A stretch of DNA of 64,000 nucleotides from Leclercia pneumoniae (GCF_017348915.1 NZ_CP071383.1:1488001-1552000), one strand, 5' to 3'; shown: positions 1-9,845, numbered from the stretch's first letter. Numbers and translations are program-made. The notes: generated from the sequence alone by a model not told the origin.

Positions 1-1
1 G

Positions 2-61
2 ATTGGCCGTGGCGTCTTTTATGGTCTGCATATGACGGTGGGTATGGCTGTCGCAAGTTAA
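2..61 (+). CDS. dmsC: C-terminal end of a gene, probably DMSO reductase membrane anchor DmsC (partial)
   Basis: Only the last 19 codons and the stop are present, ending in MTVGMAVAS. The assignment rests mainly on gene order, because dmsABC lies just upstream of this region in E. coli, and on a hydrophobic tail that fits the multi-pass DmsC anchor, which takes electrons from menaquinol for DmsAB. The fragment is too short for a firm call. Confidence 0.45.
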   Translation: MGRGVFYGLHMTVGMAVAS

Positions 62-81
62 CGCGTTTTTTTGTTATATCA

Positions 82-116
82 AGCCGGGCCGCCGTGCCCG
101 GCTTTCTCTTTTTTCT
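82..116 (+). terminator. Rho-independent terminator
   Basis: A perfect 8-bp stem (AGCCGGGC / GCCCGGCT) with a 6-base loop is followed by a T-rich tract. It closes the upstream, probably dms, operon. The roughly 220 bases from here to ycaD hold no convincing gene. Confidence 0.85.
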
Positions 117-335
117 TCATGAAATTTTTCAACTGAGCGTTTCGCTTGCAATAAACATTAAATCAATAAAAACAGTGGGATGAATTCTGCTGAGTGCGCC
201 ACATTGCTTAGCAGGATTAGTTTTATCAATCGACGTGGAACAAATCGTGCGAGGCCCTGAAACCGGTGGATTGACTTTGTTTTTACCAGTGGCATGATGC
301 GCACGAAATCTATACTTCCTCACGGTTTTTAATCC

Positions 336-1484
336 ATGTCCACCTATACCCGGCCAGTGCTGTTACTGCTCTGCGGCCTTCTTTTGTTGACGCTGGCGAT
401 TGCGGTGTTAAATACCCTCGTCCCGCTTTGGCTCGCCCATGAAAACTTACCGACCTGGCAGGTGGGTATGGTTAGCTCGTCTTTCTTTACGGGTAACCTG
501 CTTGGCACCTTAATGACGGGAAGCCTGATCAAACGTTTTGGTTTTAACCGTAGCTATTATGTGGCGTCGCTGATATTTGCCGTGGGATGTGCCGGATTAG
601 GGCTGATGGTGGGTTTCTGGAGCTGGATGGTCTGGCGTTTTATTGCGGGCGTGGGCTGCGCGATGATCTGGGTGGTCGTGGAAAGTGCGCTGATGTGCAG
701 CGGAACCTCCCGCAACCGTGGGCGTCTGCTGGCTGCCTATATGATGGTTTACTACATCGGTACCGTGCTGGGACAGTTAATGGTCAGCAAATTCCCGACC
801 GACTTGATGAGCGTGCTGCCGTGGGTCACCGGCATGGTGCTGGCGGCGATCCTGCCTCTGCTCTTTACGCGCATTGTGAACCAACATAGCGAACATCAGG
901 AAGCCACGCACGTCTGGCCGATGCTGAGATTGCGCCAGGCGCGTCTGGGCGTTAATGGATGTATTATTTCCGGCATTGTACTGGGTTCACTCTATGGCCT
1001 GATGCCGCTCTATCTGAATCACCAGGGCGTCAGCGATTCCGGAATTGGCTTCTGGATGGCGGTGATGGTCAGTGCCGGCATCGTCGGGCAGTGGCCTGTC
1101 GGCCGCCTTGCCGACCGTTTTGGTCGCCTGCTGGTTTTGCGCGTACAGGTATTCGTGGTGATCATGGGTTGTCTGGCGATGCTTAGCAACGCGGCGATGG
1201 CGCCCGCGCTATTTATTTTAGGCGCAGCGGGCTTTACGCTCTATCCGGTAGCGATGGCCTGGGCCTGCGAGAAAGTAGAACATCATCAGCTGGTCGCAAT
1301 GAACCAGGCGCTGCTGCTGAGCTACACGATTGGCAGTTTGTTGGGGCCCACCTTTACTGCCATGCTGATGCAGAACTATTCCGACAATTTGTTGTTCATC
1401 ATGATTGCCAGCGTGTCGTTTATCTATCTGTTGATGTTGCTGCGCAAAGCGGGCAAGCATCCAACCCCGGTGGCACATGCCTGA
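336..1484 (+). CDS. ycaD: MFS transporter YcaD
   Basis: A 382-residue inner-membrane protein, the same length as E. coli YcaD and closely similar along its whole length. It has the twelve hydrophobic segments of the major facilitator superfamily and an MFS-type loop between helices 2 and 3 ([13 protein letters not shown]). The substrate is unknown in E. coli and cannot be read here. It is monocistronic: a strong terminator follows directly. In E. coli ycaC precedes it and ycaMNK follow; none is present here. Confidence 0.93.
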   Translation: MSTYTRPVLLLLCGLLLLTLAIAVLNTLVPLWLAHENLPTWQVGMVSSSFFTGNLLGTLMTGSLIKRFGFNRSYYVASLIFAVGCAGLGLMVGFWSWMVWRFIAGVGCAMIWVVVESALMCSGTSRNRGRLLAAYMMVYYIGTVLGQLMVSKFPTDLMSVLPWVTGMVLAAILPLLFTRIVNQHSEHQEATHVWPMLRLRQARLGVNGCIISGIVLGSLYGLMPLYLNHQGVSDSGIGFWMAVMVSAGIVGQWPVGRLADRFGRLLVLRVQVFVVIMGCLAMLSNAAMAPALFILGAAGFTLYPVAMAWACEKVEHHQLVAMNQALLLSYTIGSLLGPTFTAMLMQNYSDNLLFIMIASVSFIYLLMLLRKAGKHPTPVAHA

Positions 1485-1492
1485 TTAAATAA

Positions 1493-1517
1493 AAGCCTGT
1501 CGATGACAGGCTTTTTT
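1493..1517 (+). terminator. Rho-independent terminator after ycaD
   Basis: A 9-bp stem (AAGCCTGTC / GACAGGCTT) with a GAT loop and a run of T residues, starting nine bases after the ycaD stop codon. Confidence 0.9.
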
Positions 1518-1607
1518 GTCCTCATTATATATCAGAGTTTTACGCATTGTTTGTTTATTACGCCAGGTAATAATTCACACGAGTACTACCACAATAAGGC
1601 AGCAATC

Positions 1608-2114
1608 ATGTCTACTCGTCGTTTTACCACTACAGCGCTGGCGATAGTGTTGTCCTTAAGCTTTGCAACCGTACCTGCGATGGCTAATCCGGGAAATGGA
1701 AATGGCCACGGTAACGGGCAGGGTAATAGCGGCAATCATGGCAACGGCAATGCCAATAAAGGTAATGCTGGCAACCCGGACCATAAACAAAAAAACGGTC
1801 ATCAGAACCAGGGCAAATCAAATAAAAGCGTCAGGGATGATGTCGATGCCCGCGTCAGCTACGATCATGCCCGGCATCTGGCGTTGAATTACGGCTTAAC
1901 GGGGTATGATTCACTGCCGCCGGGGATTGCGAAAAACCTTGCGCGCGGCAAACCTCTGCCTCCGGGCATCGCGAAAAAAGCCGTTCCGGCGTCGATGCTG
2001 GGGCAATTACCCTCTTATCCGGGCTATGAATGGCGCGTGGTCGGGAAGGATCTGGTCTTAATTGCGCTGAGTACGGCGATTGTGACCACCATTATTAATG
2101 GCGTCTTTGACTAA
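1608..2114 (+). CDS. RcnB-family, CigR-like membrane protein
   Basis: About 168 residues from the ATG that follows an AAGG ribosome site. An N-terminal signal peptide ending near AMA is followed by a low-complexity stretch rich in Gly, Asn and His (about residues 22-66). The conserved C-terminal domain contains the repeated PPGIAK motif, the segment GYEWRVVGKDL, and a final hydrophobic helix ending INGVFD. This architecture matches the RcnB/CigR family. Salmonella CigR is an anti-virulence membrane protein that restrains a type III effector; whether that role applies here is unknown. The gene stands alone between two terminators, where E. coli has other genes. Confidence 0.8.
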   Translation: MSTRRFTTTALAIVLSLSFATVPAMANPGNGNGHGNGQGNSGNHGNGNANKGNAGNPDHKQKNGHQNQGKSNKSVRDDVDARVSYDHARHLALNYGLTGYDSLPPGIAKNLARGKPLPPGIAKKAVPASMLGQLPSYPGYEWRVVGKDLVLIALSTAIVTTIINGVFD

Positions 2115-2120
2115 TAAATA

Positions 2121-2147
2121 ATACGCCCGGTGAATACCGGGCGTATT
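2121..2147. terminator. Bidirectional terminator between the CigR-like gene and pflA
   Basis: A perfect 10-bp stem (ATACGCCCGG / CCGGGCGTAT) with a 6-base loop lies between two convergent genes. T-rich flanks on both sides suggest it serves both. Confidence 0.85.
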
Positions 2148-2149
2148 TG

Positions 2150-2890
2150 TTAATACATGACCTTATGACCGTACTGCTCAAGAATGCCTTTTACGCGTTC
2201 CATGGTCTCTTTCTTCGGCGGCTTAACGCCGTCCAGCTTATACTCTTCGCCCATTGCCACCCATTTGTGTTTTCCCAATTCGTGGTATGGCAGCAGCTCA
2301 ATTTTTTCGACATTACCCATATCGCGGGTAAATTCTCCCAGACGATGGGCAGAATCGTCATCGTCTGACCAGCCTGGCACCACGACGTAGCGGATCCAGG
2401 TTTTGATGCCTTTGCCGGAGATGTATTTCGCAAACTCCAGGGTACGATGGTTCGACACGCCAACCAGGTTCTGGTGTATCTCATCGTTCATCTGTTTGAG
2501 ATCGAGCATGACCAGGTCGGTCACTTCCAGCAGTTCATCAATGACGGGATCGTAACGACGCACAAAGCCATTAGTATCGAGGCAGGTATGGATGCCTTCT
2601 TCGTGGCAGGCCCGGAACCAGTCGCGGACAAACTCTGCCTGCAGGATGGCTTCACCTCCTGATGCCGTCACGCCGCCGCCGGAAGCATTCATAAAGTGGC
2701 GGTAGGTTACCACCTCTTTCATCAGCTCTTCGACTGTAACTTCTTTACCACCGTGCGTATCCCAGGTATCACGATTATGGCAGTACAGGCAGCGCATCAG
2801 GCAGCCCTGGAAAAAGGTGATAAAACGGATGCCCGGGCCATCGACGGTGCCACAGGACTCAAAGGAGTGAATGCGACCAATAGTTGACAT
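2150..2890 (-). CDS. pflA: Pyruvate formate-lyase 1 activating enzyme
   Basis: A 246-residue radical SAM enzyme that uses S-adenosylmethionine and a [4Fe-4S] cluster to place the glycyl radical on PflB. The cluster motif CLMRCLYC is present near residue 30, followed by the ASGGEA stretch typical of radical SAM activases. The start chosen ([10 protein letters not shown]) matches E. coli PflA; an in-frame upstream extension of 16 codons is not supported by homology. It lies downstream of pflB, separated by a hairpin, so it is probably expressed at a lower level from its own or read-through transcription. Confidence 0.97.
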   Translation of the reverse strand: MSTIGRIHSFESCGTVDGPGIRFITFFQGCLMRCLYCHNRDTWDTHGGKEVTVEELMKEVVTYRHFMNASGGGVTASGGEAILQAEFVRDWFRACHEEGIHTCLDTNGFVRRYDPVIDELLEVTDLVMLDLKQMNDEIHQNLVGVSNHRTLEFAKYISGKGIKTWIRYVVVPGWSDDDDSAHRLGEFTRDMGNVEKIELLPYHELGKHKWVAMGEEYKLDGVKPPKKETMERVKGILEQYGHKVMY

Positions 2891-3026
2891 TGCGGTGATA
2901 TCTCCAGCTTCGGCCCGTCCGGGGCCTGTTATGTGCACAGCTCGTGCTGACTGTGTCGAGTCTATTTTGGCTGTTATCCATCAAGTATAGATAGCGGGCA
3001 AAAGAGACTGTTGCGGGGAGGTGTTA

Positions 3027-3054
3027 AAAAGGCCCCACTTGCGTGGAGCCTTTA
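3027..3054 (-). terminator. Terminator or attenuator after pflB
   Basis: On the minus strand, an imperfect stem (AAGGCTCCAC with GTGGGGCCTT, GCAA loop) is followed by TTTT. It lies between pflB and pflA and would reduce read-through into pflA. Confidence 0.8.
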
Positions 3055-3092
3055 TTGTACGCGCTTTACCGCGTGATTTCAGTCAATTCCCG

Positions 3093-5375
3093 TTACATGG
3101 ATTGAGTGAAAGTACGGGTAATGACGTCTTTCTGCTGTTCTTTAGTCAGCGAGTTGAAACGTACTGCGTAGCCAGATACACGGATGGTCAACTGAGGATA
3201 TTTCTCAGGATGTTCCATCGCATCGAGCAGCATTTCACGGTTCATGACGTTCACGTTCAGGTGCTGACCACCTTCGATGGACGCTTCGTGGTGGAAGTAA
3301 CCATCCATCAGGCCTGCCAGGTTGGTCTTACGTACTTCGTCGTCTTTACCCAGCGCGTTTGGCACGATGGAGAAGGTGTAAGAGATACCATCTTTCGCGT
3401 AGGCAAACGGCAGTTTAGCAACGGAGGTCAGAGAGGCAACGGCACCTTTCTGGTCGCGACCGTGCATTGGGTTAGCACCTGGGCCGAATGGCGCGCCAGC
3501 ACGACGACCATCTGGGGTGTTACCAGTTTTCTTACCATACACAACGTTAGAAGTGATGGTCAGAACAGACTGGGTCGGGATAGCGTTACGGTAAGTAGTG
3601 AGTTTCTGAATTTTCTTCATGAAACGTTCTACCAGGTCAACCGCCATGTCATCAACGCGTGCGTCGTTGTTACCAAACTGCGGGTATTCGCCTTCGATTT
3701 CGAAGTCGATAGCCAGACCGTCTTCGTCACGAATTGGTTTAACTTTCGCATATTTGATAGCAGACAGGGAGTCAGCCGCAACGGACAGACCTGCGATACC
3801 ACATGCCATGGTGCGAACAACGTCACGGTCGTGCAGCGCCATCAGAGAGGCTTCGTAGCTGTACTTGTCGTGCATGTAGTGGATAACGTTCAGTGCAGTC
3901 ACATACTGCTTAGCCAGCCAGTCCATGAAGTGATCCATGCGGTCCATGACTTCGTCATAGTTCAGCACGTCGCCTTTGATTGGCTCAGACTTAGGACCTA
4001 CCTGCATTTTCAGTTTTTCATCAACGCCGCCGTTGATTGCGTACAGCATGGTTTTCGCCAGGTTTGCACGCGCACCGAAGAACTGCATTTGCTTACCAAC
4101 AACCATTGGGCTTACGCAGCAAGCGATAGCGTAGTCATCGTTGTTGAAGTCAGGGCGCATCAGGTCATCGTTCTCGTACTGCAGAGAAGAGGTATCGATG
4201 GACACTTTAGCGGCGAATTTCTTGAAGTTCAGTGGCAGTTTTTCAGACCACAGAACGGTGATGTTTGGCTCCGGAGAAGGACCCATGGTGTACAGAGTGT
4301 TCAGGAAGCGGAAGCTGTTTTTGGTTACCAGCGTACGACCGTCAACGCCCATACCGCCGATAGATTCGGTTGCCCAGATTGGGTCACCAGAGAACAGTTC
4401 GTCGTACTCAGGGGTACGCAGGAAGCGAACCATACGCAGTTTCATGACCAGGTGGTCAATCATTTCCTGAGCGTCTTGTTCGGTGATTTTGCCCGCTTTC
4501 AGGTCACGTTCAATGTACGCATCCAGGAAGGTGGATACGCGACCGAAGGACATGGCAGCACCGTTCTGAGACTTAACGGCGGCCAGGTAGCCGAAGTAGG
4601 TCCACTGGATAGCTTCCTGAGCGTTAGTTGCAGGACCAGAGATATCGCAGCCGTATTTCGCTGCCATCTCTTTAATCTGACCCAGCGCACGGTGCTGTTC
4701 AGCAATCTCTTCACGCAGACGGATAGTCGCTTCCAGGTTTACGCCGTTTTCCAGGTCAGACTGCAGGGACAGGAACTGGGAGTATTTGTCTTTCAGCAGG
4801 AAGTCGATACCGTACAGCGCAACGCGACGGTAATCACCGATGATACGGCCACGGCCATACGCATCTGGCAGACCAGTCAGAACGCCAGATTTACGGCAGT
4901 TCAGAATATCTTTGGTGTAAACATCGAATACACCCTGGTTGTGGGTTTTGCGGTATTCGGTGAAGATTTTTTTCAACATTGGGTCCAGCTCGCGGTTATA
5001 CGCTTTGCAGGAACCTTCAACCATTTTGATACCACCGAACGGGATAATCGCACGTTTCAGTGGGGCTTCAGTTTGCAGACCAACGATTTTCTCAAGGGCT
5101 TTGTTGATGTAGCCAGCATCGTGAGAAGTGATGGTGGAAGCAACGGAGGTGTCAAAATCAACTGGCGCGTGAGTGCGGTTTTCCAGTTTAACGCCTTCCA
5201 TTACGCTGTCCCACAGCTTGGTGGTCGCATCAGTTGCGCCAGCCAGGAAGGATTCGTCACCTTCATACGGGGTGTAGTTTTTCTGAATAAAGTCACGGAC
5301 GTTGACTTCATTCTGCCAGTCACCTTTCGCAAAACCTTCCCAGGCTGTGGCTAACTTTTCATTAAGCTCGGACAT
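3093..5375 (-). CDS. pflB: Formate acetyltransferase (pyruvate formate-lyase) 1
   Basis: A 760-residue protein identical in length to E. coli PflB. It converts pyruvate and CoA to acetyl-CoA and formate during anaerobic growth. The catalytic cysteine pair is in IACCVSPM (about residues 416-423) and the glycyl radical site in RVSGYAVRF near the C terminus. Codon use is strongly biased, as expected for a very highly expressed gene. It follows focA by about 50 bases, forming the focA-pflB operon, and is activated by PflA. Confidence 0.98.
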   Translation of the reverse strand: MSELNEKLATAWEGFAKGDWQNEVNVRDFIQKNYTPYEGDESFLAGATDATTKLWDSVMEGVKLENRTHAPVDFDTSVASTITSHDAGYINKALEKIVGLQTEAPLKRAIIPFGGIKMVEGSCKAYNRELDPMLKKIFTEYRKTHNQGVFDVYTKDILNCRKSGVLTGLPDAYGRGRIIGDYRRVALYGIDFLLKDKYSQFLSLQSDLENGVNLEATIRLREEIAEQHRALGQIKEMAAKYGCDISGPATNAQEAIQWTYFGYLAAVKSQNGAAMSFGRVSTFLDAYIERDLKAGKITEQDAQEMIDHLVMKLRMVRFLRTPEYDELFSGDPIWATESIGGMGVDGRTLVTKNSFRFLNTLYTMGPSPEPNITVLWSEKLPLNFKKFAAKVSIDTSSLQYENDDLMRPDFNNDDYAIACCVSPMVVGKQMQFFGARANLAKTMLYAINGGVDEKLKMQVGPKSEPIKGDVLNYDEVMDRMDHFMDWLAKQYVTALNVIHYMHDKYSYEASLMALHDRDVVRTMACGIAGLSVAADSLSAIKYAKVKPIRDEDGLAIDFEIEGEYPQFGNNDARVDDMAVDLVERFMKKIQKLTTYRNAIPTQSVLTITSNVVYGKKTGNTPDGRRAGAPFGPGANPMHGRDQKGAVASLTSVAKLPFAYAKDGISYTFSIVPNALGKDDEVRKTNLAGLMDGYFHHEASIEGGQHLNVNVMNREMLLDAMEHPEKYPQLTIRVSGYAVRFNSLTKEQQKDVITRTFTQSM

Positions 5376-5425
5376 GTAACACCTACCTTCTTAAGTGGAT
5401 TTTTTATTTACTGCCTGAGACATCA

Positions 5426-6283
5426 TCAATGATGATTATCGCCACGCAGGTAAATGACCCAGTATGTCAACCCGACCAGCAGACCCCCACCGATAATGTT
5501 CCCGATAGTGACAGGGATCAGGTTATCTGTGATGAAATTCATAATAGTCAGGTGAGAGAAACTTTCCGGGGAAGAACCGATAGCGGTCCAGAACTCCGGG
5601 CTTGCAAAATTACGGATGACGATGCCCATCGGGATCATAAACATGTTTGCAATACTGTGCTCAAAGCCGCTGGCGACAAACATGGCGACAGGCAGAACCA
5701 TAATCATGGCTTTGTCCATCAGGCTACGGCCGGAGTAGCTCATCCAGACCGCCAGGCAGACCATCAGGTTTGCAAGGATACCCAGCGCCACGGCTTCAAT
5801 AAATGTATGGTGCATTTTGTGGTCAGCGGTCTGCAGGACATTTAGCCCCCATCCGCCGTTGGCTGTCATATATTCACCCGACAACCACATCAACAGTACA
5901 AACAGCAGGCAGCCAATCAGGTTGCCGATGTAAACGTTGACCCAGTTTTTCGCTAACTGCCCCCAGGTAATCTTACCGCTCGCTTTGGCGACAACGATCA
6001 ACACCGTGGAGGTAAAGAGGTCGGCGCCGCAAATGACGCAAAGAATCAGACCCAGCGAGAAGCAAATGCCGCCAATCAGTTTCGCGATACCAAAGGGCAT
6101 AGCGGCGGTGCCGGTGGTAGCAGTGATGTAGAAAACGAAGGCTATGGAGATGAACACACCGGCAGTAATCGCCAGGAAAAACGTGGTCATCGGCTGTTTC
6201 GTTGCTTTATAGACACCCGCTTCTTCGGCAACTTTCGCCATGGCAGCTGGGAGTAAAAGATCAAAAGGGTTGTCAGCTTTCAC
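5426..6283 (-). CDS. focA: Formate channel FocA
   Basis: A 285-residue pentameric inner-membrane formate channel of the formate/nitrite transporter family, with six hydrophobic helices. It exports or imports the formate made by PflB, with which it is co-transcribed. The protein aligns from the first codon with E. coli FocA (KADNPFDLLLPAAMAK), but the start codon here is GTG rather than ATG. It is preceded by a purine-rich AGAGAG ribosome site at normal spacing. A longer in-frame reading upstream lacks support from homology. Confidence 0.95.
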   Translation of the reverse strand: MKADNPFDLLLPAAMAKVAEEAGVYKATKQPMTTFFLAITAGVFISIAFVFYITATTGTAAMPFGIAKLIGGICFSLGLILCVICGADLFTSTVLIVVAKASGKITWGQLAKNWVNVYIGNLIGCLLFVLLMWLSGEYMTANGGWGLNVLQTADHKMHHTFIEAVALGILANLMVCLAVWMSYSGRSLMDKAMIMVLPVAMFVASGFEHSIANMFMIPMGIVIRNFASPEFWTAIGSSPESFSHLTIMNFITDNLIPVTIGNIIGGGLLVGLTYWVIYLRGDNHH

Positions 6284-6614
6284 ACTAACTCTCTCTTTAT
6301 TAAGTCGGCGACGAGATACTAACAAAGCATTATAGAAGAGAAATTGATATAGATCATATCTCGCCTGGCTTATAGGCCCGCACTCTGCATGGTTTTACAG
6401 CAAAAGCGGCGTAAGTTTTTGATTATCAGTATAAAAATAAATTTTAAAAGTTATAAAATGATTTGATTTTTTTCTTTGGCCGTCCTCCATAACAGTTAAT
6501 TATAATGGAGTATTTACTATAAAAAGTTACAACAATATCCAGGTCGCTATTATTATAGTTACCGTTATTTAACTTTATTATTACAATTAAACTTGATTGC
6601 CTTATAAATAAAAA
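6284..6614 (-). promoter_or_regulatory. focA-pflB promoter region
   Basis: About 330 AT-rich bases between focA and the ycaO terminator hold no gene. By synteny this is the multi-promoter control region of the pfl operon, driven by FNR and ArcA in E. coli. One clear FNR-like site is listed separately. Individual promoter elements could not be assigned with confidence. Confidence 0.6.
6344..6357 (-). promoter_or_regulatory. FNR-like binding site upstream of focA
   Basis: TTGATATAGATCAT matches the FNR consensus TTGAT-N4-ATCAA at nine of ten defined positions. It lies about 60 bases upstream of the focA start codon, consistent with anaerobic activation of the operon. Confidence 0.65.
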
Positions 6615-6637
6615 ACGGGGCAATTAAATTGCCCCGT
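6615..6637 (-). terminator. Rho-independent terminator after ycaO
   Basis: A perfect 10-bp stem (ACGGGGCAAT / ATTGCCCCGT) with a 3-base loop. Read on the minus strand it is followed by a run of six T residues, about 50 bases after the ycaO stop codon. Confidence 0.9.
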
Positions 6638-6688
6638 AATATAACGTAGGCGACGGAATACGCCTACTCTCTATAATGCTATTTGCGG

Positions 6689-8449
6689 TTATTTTGCCCA
6701 ATAAGCGCTTTTGGCTTTCTGCAGTTTCTCGTAGGCTTTTAACAGCGACTGATGCGCCGGGAAGGCTTTCAAATCGCTGTCCACAGCCTGCAGGCCGTAG
6801 AACGGTGCTTCACCACTCAGGGCTGCACTGGCAGCCTCAACGGCGTCTGCGCCATACATACGAACGAAGGCGTGCAGATACTGCAGCGGCTCACGCTCTT
6901 CTTCCTGAGAGAGCAGCAGCAAGGTCTGCAGGCAACGGTAGTAGTTCGCACGCTCAGCCGAGAAAATAGAGCCGTTGAACTCAATGGTCCATTCAACCCA
7001 GGTCAGAGCCTGCTCCAGATCGCCGCCCGCCAGGGCCAGCATTGCCTTTAGCTCACCGATGCGCAGGGTGTACCAGCCGTTGTCTTTACCGGTTGCCAGC
7101 CCCAGCAATTCACGTACGCGAGTAAAATCGTCATTACCTTCGTCATCGAGTTGGGTGATGAGGTTGAGATAATCTTCTTTTTCCCAACGGCTTTCCGGGA
7201 GGGAGAGCAGGGTTTCGCGCAGATGCGTGCCCATGGTGTTATTGGCCAACCACAGATCTTCAACCGGATAGATATCAGACATGCCAGGCGCAAGAATACG
7301 GCAAGCATAGACACCCAGATGTTCGTAATCGGCGATATACACTTCCTGATCTTCTTCACGGAAGATAGCCATCAGCGTGGCGAATTCCTCTTCGGTGGTG
7401 CCGGAGAAGCTCCAGTCCACGAACGGGTAATCTGCATCCTGCTTGAACATATCCCAGGAGATCAGACCGCTGGAATCGATAAAGTGGGTTTCAAGGTTAG
7501 CGTGTTCAGCGACTTCTTCGTCGTCAAAGGTGGGTGGCGTAAAGACGTCAAGATCTTTCAGACCGCGGCCCTGCAGCAACTCGGTAACTGTACGCTCAAG
7601 CGCCACGCCGAAGTCTGGGTGCGCGCCAAAGGAGGCAAAGCAGGTCCCGTTAGCCGGGTTAAACAGGACCACACAGATAACCGGGTATTTACCGCCCAGC
7701 GAGCCGTCATACGCGAAAATAGGGAAACCTTCGGCTTCCAGTTTAGCAATGGATTCCACCACGCCCGGGTAACGCGCAAGAACCTCGCTCGGGATCTCCG
7801 GCAGGCTGATTGATTCGGCGATAATGCGGTTTTTGATATGACGCTCAAACACTTCAGACAGACCCTGCACACGCGCTTCGTTGCGGGTGTTACCGGCGGA
7901 CATACCGTTAGAGACATACAGGTTGCCAACGATATTCATTGGAATGTAGACGGTCTGTTCGTCGGACTGACGGGTAAACGGCAGGGCACAAATCCCACGC
8001 TCATCATTGCCGGATTGCAGATCCACCAGCATGCTGGCGGTCAGTTCGTTGTCCAGATCGTAAAACGCGCGCAGACGATCGTCCAGAATACCTTCCGGCA
8101 GCTCGTCATCTTCGGTCAGCGGGAACCACTTCTCGTTCGGATAGTGCACAAACGGGCCGTTGGCAATGGTGTCGCCCAGCCAGAAATCTGCAAAGAAATA
8201 GTTGGTGGAGAGACGCTCAAAGTACTCACCCAGCGCAGAAGCCAGGGCCGCTTTTTTCGTGGCGCCTTTACCGTTAGTAAAGCACAGGGCACAGTCTTTA
8301 TCGCGAATATGCACGGACCAGACGTGAGGTACAGGGTTCAGCCAGGACGCTTCTTCAATATTAAAGCCCAGATCGGTCAGTTTTTGCTGGAAGCGTGCGA
8401 TGGAATCTTCCAGAGCGGCGTCTTTGCCGGGGATAAAGGTTTGGGTCAT
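6689..8449 (-). CDS. ycaO: YcaO, ribosomal protein S12 methylthiotransferase accessory factor
   Basis: A 586-residue protein, the same length as E. coli YcaO, with a YcaO ATP-binding domain in the first 400 residues and a C-terminal TPR-like helical region. In E. coli it supports RimO-dependent beta-methylthiolation of an Asp in S12. Relatives elsewhere use ATP to cyclise or thioamidate peptide backbones in RiPP natural products. That gives some interest to the bacteriocin-like peptide encoded just upstream on the same strand, but this protein is the housekeeping type by length and synteny. Confidence 0.95.
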   Translation of the reverse strand: MTQTFIPGKDAALEDSIARFQQKLTDLGFNIEEASWLNPVPHVWSVHIRDKDCALCFTNGKGATKKAALASALGEYFERLSTNYFFADFWLGDTIANGPFVHYPNEKWFPLTEDDELPEGILDDRLRAFYDLDNELTASMLVDLQSGNDERGICALPFTRQSDEQTVYIPMNIVGNLYVSNGMSAGNTRNEARVQGLSEVFERHIKNRIIAESISLPEIPSEVLARYPGVVESIAKLEAEGFPIFAYDGSLGGKYPVICVVLFNPANGTCFASFGAHPDFGVALERTVTELLQGRGLKDLDVFTPPTFDDEEVAEHANLETHFIDSSGLISWDMFKQDADYPFVDWSFSGTTEEEFATLMAIFREEDQEVYIADYEHLGVYACRILAPGMSDIYPVEDLWLANNTMGTHLRETLLSLPESRWEKEDYLNLITQLDDEGNDDFTRVRELLGLATGKDNGWYTLRIGELKAMLALAGGDLEQALTWVEWTIEFNGSIFSAERANYYRCLQTLLLLSQEEEREPLQYLHAFVRMYGADAVEAASAALSGEAPFYGLQAVDSDLKAFPAHQSLLKAYEKLQKAKSAYWAK

Positions 8450-8556
8450 GATTAGTCAGTTGTTGATGGCAGGATGCGCAATAATACGGCTTTTAAGGAA
8501 GGATGGCTATTAACGGGAGAGTGTCAGGGCATGGGGTGACCACATACCCTGGAAGA

Positions 8557-8784
8557 TTAAAGAATAGGGGCGCAGATACTCACGATCATTGCGGCACCCG
8601 ACAGACTGGTCCCAACAATTCCGGCCGCCATAACGGCGAAGCCAATGCCCAGCGTAAAGGGCCCGGCGATAGCGCCAAGCACAATAGTGGGAATAAACGC
8701 CCCCAGACCAAGGCCGGCCGGTAAAGATAGCAGCCCAAAGCCACCGCTGACGACGCAGATTTCGTCACAGGTTAATTCACGCAT
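8557..8784 (-). CDS. Double-glycine-leader peptide, putative class II microcin or bacteriocin precursor
   Basis: A 75-residue peptide. Residues 1-15, MRELTCDEICVVSGG, form a classic double-glycine leader of the colicin V type (compare the known ColV leader MRTLTLNELDSVSGG). The remaining 60 residues are hydrophobic and rich in Gly, Ala, Ile and Leu, with GxxxG-like spacing in GLGLG and GPFTLGIG and a single Cys near the end. An AAGGA ribosome site precedes the ATG by seven bases. No peptidase-containing ABC exporter, accessory protein or obvious immunity gene is adjacent. It lies 107 bases upstream of ycaO on the same strand and could be co-transcribed with it. Function is inferred only from the leader and composition. 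Confidence 0.72.
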   Translation of the reverse strand: MRELTCDEICVVSGGFGLLSLPAGLGLGAFIPTIVLGAIAGPFTLGIGFAVMAAGIVGTSLSGAAMIVSICAPIL

Positions 8785-8990
8785 AAAAAATCCTTTTCAA
8801 TGAGTTTTGATTTCCAGACGAAAGATTTTAGGGAACAGGAATACCGGGAGTAAATCCCGCGATTGGGAGCAACGTCTGAAATCAGAAGAAATCAGATTTG
8901 ATTTAGCCCCTGAGCAGCGCAGTCAGGCGGCGGAAAGCGGAACCTGAGCTATGCTTACAGGGAGTAACTTACTGTAAAGGAACAACAAAA

Positions 8991-9683
8991 ATGAAAGCGT
9001 TCGATCTCCAACGGATGGCATTCGATAAAGTCCCTCCTGAATTTTTAGGTGAAGTTGCGCTGCGTAGCCTCTATACCTTTGTTTTGGTGTTTCTATTTCT
9101 CAAAATAACCGGTCGACGCGGCGTGCGTCAGATGTCGCTTTTCGAAGTGTTAATCATTTTAACCCTGGGCTCCGCGGCCGGAGACGTCGCGTTTTATGAC
9201 GACGTGCCGATGGTGCCCGTGTTTATTGTTTTTGTGTCACTTGCTTTGCTCTACCGACTGGTGATGTGGCTGATGTCTAAAAGTGAAAAGCTGGAAGACC
9301 TGTTCGAAGGGAAGCCGGTCGTTATCATTGAAGAGGGGCAACTGGCCTGGGAAAAAGTGCAAAGCGCGAATATGACGGAGTTTGAGTTCTTTATGGAGCT
9401 ACGTCTCAACAGCGTTGAACAACTGGGCCAGGTCCGACTGGCTATTATGGAAACCAATGGGCAGATCAGCGTCTATTACTACCCCGATGACGAGGTCAAG
9501 CCCGGGCTGTGTATCTTGCCGGATATGCTGATTGACCGTTTTAAGACCGTACCTGAGAGCGGGCAGTATGCCTGCATAAAGTGTAGCCATGTCGTGTCCA
9601 TGCAGGCAGGCGATCATATGTTATGCCCGCGCTGTACCAATCCAGAATGGACGAAGGTTAGCCGGGCCAAACGGCTCGCCTGA
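8991..9683 (+). CDS. ycaP: DUF421 family inner-membrane protein YcaP
   Basis: A 230-residue protein matching E. coli YcaP end to end. Three N-terminal hydrophobic helices (about residues 20-100) are followed by the DUF421/YetF-type cytosolic domain. A C-terminal zinc-ribbon-like tail carries two CxxC pairs (CIKC and CPRC). The biochemical role is unknown. An AAAGGAAC ribosome site precedes the start. Confidence 0.93.
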   Translation: MKAFDLQRMAFDKVPPEFLGEVALRSLYTFVLVFLFLKITGRRGVRQMSLFEVLIILTLGSAAGDVAFYDDVPMVPVFIVFVSLALLYRLVMWLMSKSEKLEDLFEGKPVVIIEEGQLAWEKVQSANMTEFEFFMELRLNSVEQLGQVRLAIMETNGQISVYYYPDDEVKPGLCILPDMLIDRFKTVPESGQYACIKCSHVVSMQAGDHMLCPRCTNPEWTKVSRAKRLA

Positions 9684-9729
9684 CAGCCAATTTGTCGGTT
9701 TTGTGACAGGGCGGTGGTAGATTGTATTG

Positions 9730-9745
9730 TGTGACCTGCGCCACA
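9730..9745. promoter_or_regulatory. CRP-like site upstream of serC
   Basis: TGTGA-CCTGCG-CCACA differs from the CRP consensus TGTGA-N6-TCACA at one position. It lies about 100 bases before the serC start. The E. coli serC-aroA operon is reported to respond to cAMP-CRP and Lrp, so the site is plausible. Confidence 0.5.
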
Positions 9746-9845
9746 TTTCCAGGGTCATAAGTTTTAGACATTGCGGCGCGTGTCACTGAATGATAAAACC
9801 GATATCCACAGTTATAACTTATTGCTTTAAGCGTGGTGAGGGGAA

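Noticed and set aside
129..323. A 64-codon minus-strand frame upstream of ycaD
   Set aside because: No ribosome site, conserved neighbour or protein-like pattern; more likely the ycaD promoter region.
3021..5354. A 777-codon open frame antisense to pflB
   Set aside because: It is almost fully complementary to pflB, whose extreme codon bias leaves the opposite strand free of stops. It has no ribosome site, homology or domain features.
8503..8724. A 73-codon plus-strand frame opposite the microcin-like gene
   Set aside because: Its composition is unlike a protein, and the minus strand has the double-glycine leader and ribosome site.
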